Part shown: one piece after another, positions 50,881 through 64,000 of the stretch | Layout of the letters: every line of letters begins with the position of its first letter | How positions within the stretch are numbered: the stretch's first letter is position 1 | DNA from: Odobenus rosmarus divergens | Taxonomy: Eukaryota > Chordata > Mammalia > Carnivora > Odobenidae | Direction: 5' to 3' | DNA: 64,000 nt | NCBI RefSeq assembly: GCF_000321225.1 | Contig: NW_004450479.1 | Coordinates: 1,128,236-1,192,235, forward strand | Notes under the pieces: model-generated | Database searches by the model: none | Told to the model about the DNA's origin: nothing | What the model saw: the letters and a program-made list of their open reading frames with translations, nothing else | Made by a program: the position numbers and the translations under genes

Positions 50881-53560
50881 GAAGCCGTGCCTCCCGTGCG
50901 GGGGGGCCAGCGCCTGTCGGGGGGATCCGACGCCCCCATCCTCCCCGCCCCTGCCGGCACCTTCCGGGAGCGGGGGGCGATGCTGCGCCCCCTGCCCAGG
51001 GTCCTGCCTGGATAGGGCCTCAGTGCGAGCAGGGGGCAAGTGGGGCAGCAACTGAGCCCCCAACTAGCCCTAGGGCGCCCCAGCCCTAACAGTTACCACC
51101 CCCCCCACCCCTCCTACGTCCTCGGTGCTCATGAGGCTGGGGAGAGACGACTGTGCCCAGGCAACACTTTCTCCTGCCCTAAAGGGGATCTGATTCCAGG
51201 GCCGGGGCTTCTTTTTTATTTTTATTTTTATTTATTTATTTATTTATGAGAAAGAATGAGATAGAGCATGAGAGGGGGGAGGGGCAGAGGGAGAAGCAGA
51301 CTCCCCGGTGAGCAGGGAGCCCGATGCGGGACTCGATCCCGGGACTCGATCCCGGGACTCCAGTATCATGACCTGAGCCGAAGGCAGACGCTTAACCAAC
51401 TGAGCCGCCCAGGCGCCCGGGCCGGGGCTTCTTGAGGAGACATCAGAGTCTGAGTGGGCCTCAGGGCCACATTGTGTTTCACACCCATGGGGGAAGCTTC
51501 TACTAACAGGGTTACTACTGGTGGGGTCCTTTAGGAGGAGGTGGACGGCAAGGCCAGGCCTGACCTCTGGAAACCGGACCAAAGGACAGCTGACAGGAAC
51601 CCAGAGGCCCCTCCCACCCAGCTCTGCCCTCAGGATGGCTGCCCTCGGGAGCCTCAGGCCTTCTCTCCTGAACACCTGTGTTCAACAGGCGATGAATCAG
51701 ACCCAGTCCCTGACTCAAGCCACAGCCAAATGGGAAAACACAGCTGGCTGGAGCCACTCACCAGAGGGGAAAATAAGGGAGCACTAGGGGGGCCGGAGGG
51801 GGGGGGGGTAACGGGAAGCCAGGGGAGTGTTTGCAAAGGCAGGTGGTGTGAGCCTGTGCGTCCTGGGGGGAGGGAGAGCGGGCTGAGGTTCTGGAGTCCT
51901 GAGAAGACCCTGCAGGGGCCCTGAGCTTCCTGGGAGGAGACAGACGGCTGGACGCGGACAGGACCTGGTGGGCAACTGCACGGCCAGCTTGAGGCCAAGC
52001 AGGCCCTGCAGGGACCAGGCTGGAGCCCAGGACACGCAGTGCGGAGGAGTCCAAGCGGCAGGAAAGTAGGCAGTCTACAGGAGGGGCCATGACCTTGAGC
52101 AAGTTGACGCCTCTGAGAATGAGGACATCCACCCCAAAGGGCAAGGCCAGAAAGCCTGCCAGGCTGCACTCAGGGTCTGATGCCCCAGGCACACAGTCCT
52201 AGGTCACAGGAGAAAACCCCCAGGCAGGGGAGGTGGGGCGGGGGGGGGGGGGGCCAGGATGAGGTCAGGAAACTCCAGGATGCTACAGGGCCGCCATGCT
52301 GCCCCAAGGGGCCTTCTGCAGGGCCGCAGACCACTCCTAGTGGGCTGTGAACTCCTCCCTGGGACTCCTCGGATCCGAAGACATTGTAGACACAAAGCCT
52401 CAAGAATACGGAGCAGCCGCCCAAACCCAGAAGCCAGACCTAAGTTTGTTTGCAGGGCTGCTGGGAGCACCCCAGGGGCTGAGCCCAGGCCCCAGGGGTA
52501 CCAGGTGCAGCTGCCGGAGGACGTGGGCCACGGGGCTTGCTCAGGCACCCCTCCTCCCACTCACACCTCACACTCCCTAAACACCCTGGACACAATGTGT
52601 CTTCCTTTGGGTGTATCCTCCCAGGACAGATCCCGGCCCCGGGCCCTGGCAGCTGGGTTTCTGGACACAGGGCATGTGACCTCCAGCTTGGGGAAGGGTG
52701 ATGGTCCCCAGGGCTTCCTTCCCTCTGGGCACAACATCCAGACAGCAAGTAGGGAGCCCCAGAGGTGACTGACCAGGAGGCCAACACCCGGGTGCCGAGG
52801 ACAAGCAGTGTCGGAGTGCTCAGCAGCTGGCCACCCACGAGGCACAGGGCAGTGATCCCCAAGGGGTGTCCCTTGAGAATGGAGTGGAAGGAACCAGTGC
52901 CAAGTGATTCCTTGCAGCTCACAGGGACATGCAGCCTGCAGCAGTCTGTCCAGTAGTAGCCAAGACTCCCAGGGCTAGGGCCATGGCCCCCACACGCCAC
53001 CCTCCAACCTGGAGCTGTGGACGAACAGAGGTGCCCAAAGGAGCCTTCCACAGGCTGTTCTCTAAGTAGAGGACCTCAGACACCTGGGGACACAGATGGC
53101 CTTGACATCTGAGTACGTACACGGAGTACGTCACAGCCCAGACGCTCAAGCTGGAACAAGGGAGAAGGGACTGAGATCACCAGCACCTGCTCAGGGACGG
53201 CCTTTCAGCAGAAGGGACCGCGGGCAGCAGCTGCTAGCCGTGCCGGGTCAGGGGCGCACGGACCAGTCTGCGAGGCAGGCCCTGGCTTCAAGGTGAGTGG
53301 CCTTCGTGCCACTGTTGCTTCGTTTCCCCTGTTGGCACACACGCCTCTGCACCACCAGGCCTTTCAAGCCCCCAGAGCCAGTTACTCTGGCCCCAGGCTC
53401 TTCTGGCTGATCCTACGCTCCTTCTCCTCCTGGGATTGTGACTCAGAGCTTTGGTGGCATCTCATCAAGATGTTTATTCATGAGTTTTCCTATCAACGCA
53501 CGGCGAGGCAGCATCAGGACCAAGAAAACAGGCACCCAGAGGCCTCCAGCAAGGTTCAGG
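50881..53560. other. NPB-ANAPC11 intergenic DNA
   Basis: One SINE (51214-51418) and homopolymer runs (G at about 51802 and 52238-52252) are present. Open frames up to about 200 codons on the minus strand (52440-53051) have no recognisable domain and are judged spurious. Confidence 0.55.
51214..51418 (-). repeat. SINE, reverse orientation, with 15-bp target-site duplication
   Basis: Flanked by GGGCCGGGGCTTCTT at 51199-51213 and 51419-51433. The body runs from the reversed (AAAT)n tail to CTGAGCCGCCCAGGCGCCC. Inside it ATCCCGGGACTCG is duplicated in tandem (about 51336-51360). Confidence 0.95.
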
Positions 53561-53563
53561 TAA

Positions 53564-53569
53564 TTTAAT
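53564..53569 (-). terminator. ANAPC11: Polyadenylation signal of ANAPC11
   Basis: TTTAAT on the + strand is ATTAAA on the minus strand, about 150 bp past the stop codon, in the context AAAACTCATTAAATTACCTG. It is the nearest signal downstream. Confidence 0.65.
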
Positions 53570-53715
53570 GAGTTTTACTTATTGGATAAAGTGTCACCAT
53601 TTGAAGGAAAACAAACGCAGCTCCAGTCCTTGTGACAACCCTGTCACCGCCCAGAGGGGGGCCATCCCAGGGGAGAGCACGGCTGGCCAGTCCACGGCTG
53701 GGGCTTGGGGGTGCC

Positions 53716-56700
53716 TCACTCCTTGAACTTCCACTCCTGGCGGCACATGGGACAATGCTGCTGCACCTGCTGCGCGTTGAGCCACTTGAGGATGCAGTGC
53801 ATGTGGAAGCAGTGGGAGCACTGGCCCCACACCAGAGGGCAATCGTCACCCGGGACCTTGCCTGCGGGAGGGGGCGAGAGCATCACGCCAGTCACACAGG
53901 GCGGGGACAAGCTAACCGGGGGCCAAGGCCCAGGGCCTGAGGATGTCAGGCGCCTGTGCCAGCCCACTGCAGCCCGGGGGCGTTGTGTCCAGAGCCTCCC
54001 ACACCTTGTTTCAGGAAAGATGGGAGATCAGGAGTGTGAGCACGCTGTGCAGGACACGCACGCACGCACACACACAGGCCTGCAGTGGTGGCCCTGACTC
54101 TGCCCTCCCCCGCTGCGAGGGGGTGCTCGGCTGCAGGGAGGGCTCTGGCCTAGCCCACGGTCCCTGCCGCCCGGGGTCTGGACCCATCTACAGATGCACC
54201 ACAGCTTTGCCACTTCACCTGGGACACCAAGGCTCCAGCACCAACGTCTGGGGACACCCCGCTCCCCCGCCATCTGAACAGGGAACTCTTTCTTCCGATC
54301 AAGCGTAGGAGAGCTGGCACCTTGGGACTGAGGCTCCTCTTCTAAGCAGCAGGGACTCAGTACAGTGGAAGGGGTGGTGTTTACGGCCCCACCTGTCAGC
54401 AGCCGGGAGTGAGCACGCTGCTACCTTCACTTCTTTTTCATTTCTGGGCTGAAAGGGCCCCACCTCCAGGGCCCAGGGCACATGCTGCTAGCACTCCACT
54501 CCACGTGCATGGACGTGCTACCTCCATGGGTGGGTACAGGGGGGACAGCCACACTGCCCGTAATCAGAAGAGGATAGGGGCCCCTGGGTGGCGGAGTCGT
54601 TAAGCGTCTGCCTTCGGCTCAGGTTGTGATCCCAGGGTCCTGGGATCGAGCCCCGCGTCAGGCTCCCTGCTCTGCAGGAACCTGCTTCCCCCTCTCCCAC
54701 TCCCCCTGCTTGTGTTCCCTCTCTCGCTGTGTCTCTCTGTCAAATAAATAAAATCTTTAAGGGAAAAAAAAAATAGAAGGGTCTCTGATTTCTTCTGATT
54801 TCGAGGAGCAAGAAATTCCCATCAAACAGCTGGTGCCAACAGAGCACAGTGACCTCCCTCAGGCTGTGTCAGGGTCCCCACAGGCACTGAAGTGCCGTGG
54901 CTTGCTGCCTCCACCCCTCCTGGGGGTGCCATCCCCTCCATCGCTGCCCTGGGGGTCCTCTACACCTATGGAACGCTAACTGTACCCCCAATGTCACTGA
55001 TGCACAAACACCAGATAGACAAGCCAGGGTCAGACAAATAGGGCACCTCGTCCCAGCAGCAGCTCCAAGTCAACACACGTCCTAGATGTGAGCTGGGGGC
55101 TCCTCGCAGGACAGAGACTGCCTCTGGACCTCTGTGACCACCATCCTTCCTCAACACCAAACACAGGATGCTCAATCCTGCGAATAATACCACAGACAAC
55201 ACAGTGCTCCCACCTGGCACCTGTTCCTCGCTGACCGAGTGGCTGGGAACCTTGTGGTGCTCTGAGCCAACCTAGCCGCGCTCGGAAACTTTCACGTCAC
55301 CCCTCTGGCTGGACAGGAGGCCTGGGCACGCAGTCCATCGGGGCACCTGCCACTTCCAGAGGGCAGCATCCCAGCCACTTGGCTCATGTGGGCGCCAGGT
55401 CAGGAACACACGTGGGCTCTTCGGTACCCTTCCACGTCTATTGAAAGCATGCAGTTCCGCAACCCCGAGCAGTCCCTGCCCCGCAGGGGTGCCTGCATCC
55501 CACCAAGTCAGGACAACTACCACTACGTCTTTTTATTCACTTGTTTGGGGTGGTGTTCTTCAGTCTTTTAAAAAATCTTTTTTGTAACAAAACATCACTG
55601 CCTCTCTGAAACTTTGACGACAAAACAACTAGAAAAGTATATACTTAGAAAAGTATATACTTGGCTAATACAGAATTACTATACTCACTCTGCTTCCCCA
55701 GCCACTGGGGCAGGGGGCGGGGGGGCTGAGACCCTGTGCCAGGAGAGCCCACTAGGTGTGACACCTGACTGAGGTTACATCCCCCTCACCCCCAGGGCCT
55801 TCCTGAGCCCAGCAGAACTCAGCTTGGAATCAGAGTGCCCTGCAAGGAGAGGATACACTGGTGGGGGGCAGGGGATGCCCTGGTGGCCGCTAACGGGGAA
55901 GTACATAGGCCACACGGTCCATCTGAGGCAAGAGCCATTTCCAGTAATGTCACCAGCAGGCAGCCCGCCTGAGGCATGTGATGAGCACAGGGGCAGTGAT
56001 GGTGACTCACCCAAGCACTTGCTTGTGTCTTGATGGAAATCCTTCGTCATGAAAACACCTCTCAAAAAGACTTTTACTCCCAAAGATCTCTGGGACTGGG
56101 GGTGGATTTATTACAGCCTCAGTCACTCTGGCTTTCTCACAAGAGCTCAATTTTATTTTTTTTATTTATTTATTTTTTTTAAAGATTTTTATTTATTTAT
56201 TGAGGGACAGAGTGATAGAGAGAGAGCATGAGAGGGGGAGAGTCAGAGGGAGAAGCAGACTCCCTGCCGAGCAGGGAGTCCGATGCGGGACTCGATCCTG
56301 GGACTCCAGGATCATGACCTGAGCCGAAGGCAGTCGCTTAAACAACTGAGCCACCCAGGCGCCCCAAGAGCTCAATTTTAGCAAGAGAAACCCAGTGTCA
56401 CCTCATCCGTGTAAAGATCACTAGGCTTGTCAGACACTTGGGCACATTACGACTGGCTCTCAAATTTGACCTTGGGTCTGAAGATCAGGCTCTAAACTCC
56501 CTACTCCGTGGCCGACAGACCCCCCTCCGCAAAACCTGGGCACACTGGCAGGTGCAGAGATGCCAACCACAGGCCCTGCTGCAACAGCAGCAGCTGGGCG
56601 CCCAGGCTTTGCGCCCGCGCCATCCCGACCACACCCCTCACTCTCCCACAGCCAGTGTAGGCAGGACTTCTCTAGGTGCTCATCCAGGATCCCACAGCCT

Positions 56701-58355
56701 TTGCTGTGTCCCTAAGGAACCATTTAAGAGTGATTTAAAGTAGGTTCAAGAAAACCAGATCCTGAGTTGCTACTAAATAAAACTTAATCAACTAGAACCA
56801 GTCAGTGATCTCCTGAGATTACATCCCACCCATTTGAGTAAATCAGGACGGATTAAGTCCTGGGAGATGAGATTTCCTTTCAGCCAAAGCAAATGTGAAG
56901 ATTAAGCCTAAAATATGGGGCGCCTGGGTGGTTCAGTCGTTAGGTGTCTGCCTTCGACTCAAGTCATGGTCCCAGGGTCCTGGGATCGAGCCCCACATCG
57001 AGCTCCCTGCTCAGTGGGAAGCCTGCTTCTCCCTCTCCCACTCCCCCAGCTTGTGTTCCCCTCTCTCACTGTGTCTTAAAAAAAAAAAAAAGATGTAAAG
57101 CCCTACTGGGGCGCCTGGGTGGCTCAGTCGTTAAGCATCTGCCTTTGGCTTGGGTCATGATCCCAGGGTCCTGGATCGAGCCCCGCGTTGGGCTCCCTGC
57201 TCGGCGGGGAGCCTGCTTCTCCCTCTCCCACGCCCCCTGCTTGTGTTCCCTCTCTCACTCTCTCCCTAATAAATAAATTCTTAAAAAAAAAAGTAAAGCC
57301 CTATTATTATCCTGGGCACTCACCTGACCCCAGAAATGAGGCCTCATCATTCACAGGACAGAGTGGCCCCTCAGTATACCCCATGTCCTGTTTTCCTCTT
57401 GGGACTGCCCTTGCCCCCCCAAGAGTCAACTCACTTCTGTTCAAGTTCACTCGGGTTTGGCTAAAAACAAAATTCACTGGTGCAAAAATGTGTTTTTGAC
57501 TTAAAAATACACTCAAAGCGTTTCTACTTCACAGAACATAATGGGAACAAAGATGAATCAAAAACCACCACAAAGAAAAAATCTGATAAAACCTGGTCAG
57601 ACACCTTGAAAAAGCTGCGGCAGCATGGAAGGGCTTGTTCTATGTTAATATTGAATAGCCAGGGCAGAGCAAAGCAAGCAATCGTGGATCCTGCTCACAC
57701 CACGCAGAGAAGAGACATCTTTGGACAACGGCAAGAATCTAAGCAAGGACTAGGAATGGGGGTGACTCTAGGGACTCATCGTCACGTCACCTCTGATGTG
57801 ACAGCACTCCCCGTAAAAAGTCGGGAGTTACTTGTAGAGACTCAGCTGAAGTGGAACCAGGGGTCCTAGTTAGCGGTTACCAAACCATGAAGCAAAGATG
57901 GAGAGGTCCCTTAGCCGTTGTGACCCTGTGTGCCAGGTGAGGGGAGGGGTAGCCCTACAATATCCTGGGTTTTGTTCGATTGAGAATCTTCAAACACAGA
58001 GTTCTAACATATCTTTCTGGCCCATGGACTTTGACCACAACAAAAGGCGACATCGCTTTTTCTTAGAAAACTTTTGATGAGCTCTTTATACAAACATGGG
58101 CCCAAACCACCTGGCTTTCTCGTGTCAACTTTTCTTGAGAAAAGGGACACCAAAACCCAAGCTCTTTGTGCAGGTATTTCTGGGGAGATGGTACAGCCAG
58201 GCCGGCAGGCAAAGCTCAACAGGGAGGGAACACCGGGTACACTCACAGTCCGGGCAGCATCCATTAAAGGCCATCCGGCAGATGCCACAGTTCTCGTCGT
58301 TGGCCACCCAGAGCCAAGTGGCCACACCATTCCAGCACTTAATCTTCACCTTCAT
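53716..58355 (-). CDS. ANAPC11: Anaphase-promoting complex subunit 11 (RING-H2)
   Basis: ANAPC11 is the catalytic RING subunit of the APC/C ubiquitin ligase. It binds the cullin-like ANAPC2 and the E2 enzymes and drives mitotic exit. Two coding exons on the minus strand: 58355-58247 (donor GACT|GTGAGT) and 53861-53716 (acceptor CCGCAG, stop TGA). They give 84 residues, as in human. Zinc ligands of the extended RING-H2 are all visible: Cys23, Cys26, Cys34, Cys37, Cys44, Cys51, His53, His56, His58, Cys59, Cys73, Cys76. Residue 65 is Asn where human has His, a minor change. The exon around the ATG starts after an acceptor CCTGTAG at about 58366, so a noncoding first exon lies further right, probably near 59440. 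The 4.4 kb intron holds four SINEs. Confidence 0.96.
54578..54772 (+). repeat. SINE (Can-SINE type)
   Basis: Starts GGGGCCCCTGGGTGGCGGAG and ends AAATAAATAAAATCTTTAAG plus an A-run. Close to consensus; located in the ANAPC11 intron, antisense to the gene. Confidence 0.94.
56156..56365 (-). repeat. SINE, reverse orientation, with 15-bp target-site duplication
   Basis: AAGAGCTCAATTTTA flanks it at 56141-56155 and 56366-56380. The body ends GAGCCACCCAGGCGCCCC. Confidence 0.95.
56915..57092 (+). repeat. SINE (Can-SINE type)
   Basis: Starts at about GGGGCGCCTGGGTGGTTCAG and ends in about 14 A. It is adjacent to, and in the same orientation as, the next copy. Confidence 0.93.
57107..57292 (+). 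repeat. SINE (Can-SINE type) with target-site duplication
   Basis: GTAAAGCCCTA flanks it at 57095-57105 and 57293-57303. It has a head-to-tail relation to the copy at 56915. Confidence 0.94.
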
Positions 58356-58849
58356 GACGGCGGAGTCTACAGGCTGAGAGAAAGAGGTCAGGGGGCTACA
58401 CTTAGTCTGCACAGCTACAGCATCTAGGCACGAAAGGGGCGCGGCTCTGAGCCCAAGGTTCAGCACGGGCTGGGACTGCTGCCAGAGCCCTGAGAAATCC
58501 GGACGGACAAGCACAAATTCGTCAGCACGGACGGCGGGGACAGGGCCCGGGTGCCCCTGGGGGGACAGAGCGCCCCAAGAGGGAGGCTCCCTACACATTC
58601 AGGGTATCTACAAAGACTGCACGGTCTGCCCTGCGTCCACGAAACGGAGCATGGGCTTTCACCAATAATTGCAAAAACGTACCGTCCGGTGCTTTTCAAA
58701 GGGTTATGACTAACTTAGGGTTCACAGAGAGACCCCAACCCAGCTGACTACGAGTTCACACCACGGAGCAACCACCCAGCACGCTCAGCCTGCGGCCCCC
58801 GTCAGCGAAGATTTGGTGGGCGAACGCCGCCGCCACCACCACGGGACAA

Positions 58850-59240
58850 GAGTGCGGAGGACGGGGATGCAGGTCGGGACCAGGGCGCGGGGAGACGGCC
58901 AAGTGCCGGGAAGGGGTGGGGTGCGGGGAAGGCACGGGAGCGCGGGGGGAGAGTAGGGGGCGGGGCGCGGGTTAGGAGAGACGGTGCGGCGGGGGGGAGT
59001 CGCGAGAGCGCGGGGAAAGGGTGGGGTGGGGGCGCGGGGAAGGGGTGAGGTGTAGGACGGCGCAGGGGCCCGGGGAAAGAGGGTGAGGGAGAAGGCGCGG
59101 GAGCGCGAGGAGAGGGTGGGGCGCGGGACGGGGCGCAGGCTCCGTCTTGGGGAGAGGGTGGGGCGCGGGGAAGGCGCGGGGTGGGTGCGCGGGGGAGAAG
59201 GGCAGGTTCAAGGCACGGGGCGGGCAAGGGCGGGGGAGGG
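58850..59240 (+). repeat. ANAPC11: GC-rich, G-skewed minisatellite-like block in the ANAPC11 leader intron
   Basis: Degenerate repeats of a unit like GCGCGGGGAAGGGGTGGGG recur roughly every 25-45 bp across about 390 bp. Nearly all G is on the + strand, with many runs of three or more G. It lies between the ANAPC11 coding exon and its probable first exon, next to the shared promoter. Confidence 0.75.
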
Positions 59241-59339
59241 GCGGCGCGCCCCGTCCCGCCCCAACGGCCGCGCTCCGCCCCGCGCTCTCGCACCTCCGCC
59301 GGCTTAACCTCGCGCTGCCCCGCCCGCCTTCCGTTGGCA

Positions 59340-63103
<3,764 letters not shown>

Positions 63104-63387
63104 GGAGAGCAGCAGACCCTCGAGTGGAGCAGGACCCAGATGTCTCCTCCGTGCTCCCTGGTGGGAGGGGGCCGTGGACTGGGGCTGTGCAGCCAATGAT
63201 GGATTTGTTTCTTTTGTGTTTTAAAATAGGATTTAAAAACTCATGTAAAGGTTTTTTTTTCTTTCCTTTTTTTTTTTTTTTTTTTTTTTTTAAAATTCTG
63301 AAGCAGCCCTGTTTTGTACCGAGTTATTTTTGGGATAAATGTTACCGGTTGCCGTTGTGGGGAAGGTGGTGTTTTCACCTTTGCCAT

Positions 63388-63393
63388 AATAAA
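63388..63393 (+). terminator. ALYREF: Polyadenylation signal of ALYREF
   Basis: AATAAA lies 285 bp after the stop, followed by ACAGAGACGTGTGTGGAACTGG with a GT-rich element. The 3' untranslated region also contains a T-run at about 63268-63291. Confidence 0.88.
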
Positions 63394-64000
63394 ACAGAGA
63401 CGTGTGTGGAACTGGAGCCATGTGACTTGTCCCCTGTCGCAGTCCTTGCTTGGGCCTGACGGGAGCGTGGGGAGCAGTCCCGCCCGTCTCTGCCCCACCT
63501 TCCCACCCCCATTACCTGCAGTGTGTGGAGTGAGAGGTGGGTTGTGGCACCCCATGTTGTTGCCAGATTTCAGATGGCCAGGTTGGGCTGTCCCTCTCCT
63601 TCTGGTGCTCTGCTTCTCAGAAACAGGGATCAGCAGCCCTGACTTTGCAACATAACCCTCTCCTGTTTCTCTCTTTCACATCAAAGCAGGAGCAAGCCAG
63701 CAAGTGTGCCCTTATTTGTGTCCTGGTGAAATGCTAGGGGGAGCTGTGGCAGAGTCGAGTGACGCGCACAGACCTGGAGGGGCTGGTAGACAGCTGCCCC
63801 ATCTGGACTCCCTCTGGGACAGAAGAGAGCCGGCCAGAGATGTCCCTTGATCACTTGCCCTGCCGTGCTGCTCAGAAGAAGCTGAGATCCCCGTGGGAGG
63901 CCGGGCAGGGAGACCCCGCTGACGTCCTCAGGGTTTCCCTTCCCGCTCTGGAGGTGGTGCCAGTTGTGCCTAAAAGCCAGCAAGACCTAGGGGCCCCAGA
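63394..64000. other. Intergenic DNA right of ALYREF
   Basis: No exon, repeat or promoter is recognised. By comparison with the human order, ARHGDIA would be the next gene, but nothing of it is seen here. Confidence 0.5.

Noticed and set aside
52440..53051. 203-codon minus-strand frame between NPB and ANAPC11
   Set aside because: It has no recognisable domain, is not bounded by a promoter or poly(A) signal, and the human order has no gene here.

Overview
This is mammalian nuclear DNA, almost certainly from a carnivoran. About twenty copies of a tRNA-derived SINE (Can-SINE/SINEC type, with the GGCTCAGTCGGTTAAGCG-like head and TCTCCCTCTCCC tail) lie in introns and intergenic DNA. Their consensus resembles copies from bears, seals and mustelids more than the dog subfamily, so an arctoid carnivore is my inference. 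Genes are multi-exon with GT-AG introns, CpG-island promoters and AATAAA or ATTAAA poly(A) signals. There are no bacterial, phage or plasmid features.

The gene order matches the human 17q25.3 block in conserved order and orientation. Left to right: NOTUM (+, last two coding exons only, 3388-3974), MYADML2 (+, single coding exon, 11304-12227), PYCR1 (+, seven coding exons, 16467-19593), MAFG (+, two coding exons 29463-30063 and a 4.4 kb 3' UTR), SIRT7 (+, ten coding exons, 34579-40583), PCYT2 (+, thirteen coding exons plus one alternative exon, 41440-47638), NPB (-, two exons, 50274-50755), ANAPC11 (-, two coding exons, 53716-58355) and ALYREF (+, six coding exons, 59571-63103). I rebuilt the splice structure by hand. 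Every complete model is in frame and gives proteins close to the human lengths: MYADML2 307 aa, PYCR1 320, MAFG 162, SIRT7 399, PCYT2 389, NPB 123, ANAPC11 84, ALYREF 255.

The genes have unrelated jobs: Wnt depalmitoylation, a MARVEL membrane protein, proline synthesis, a small Maf factor, a nucleolar sirtuin, phosphatidylethanolamine synthesis, a neuropeptide, a ubiquitin-ligase RING subunit and an mRNA-export adaptor. The arrangement is tight. The MAFG poly(A) signal is only 140 bp from the SIRT7 start codon, the SIRT7 poly(A) signal is 418 bp from the PCYT2 start codon, and ANAPC11 and ALYREF appear to share a divergent promoter.

I found no undescribed system. The sharpest observations are: an apparent U12-type intron in PCYT2 that splits the second catalytic HxGH motif; a GC-AG intron in SIRT7; three NRF2/small-Maf response elements inside MAFG intron 1, including two exact TGACTCAGCA matches; a C/EBP-ATF element in the PYCR1 promoter; a MEF2 site upstream of MYADML2; a paired AU-rich/Pumilio layout at the MAFG 3' end; a GC-skewed minisatellite-like block in the ANAPC11 leader intron; and an ancient LINE tail broken up by five SINEs. 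A 125-base assembly gap (25008-25132) sits in the MAFG CpG island.
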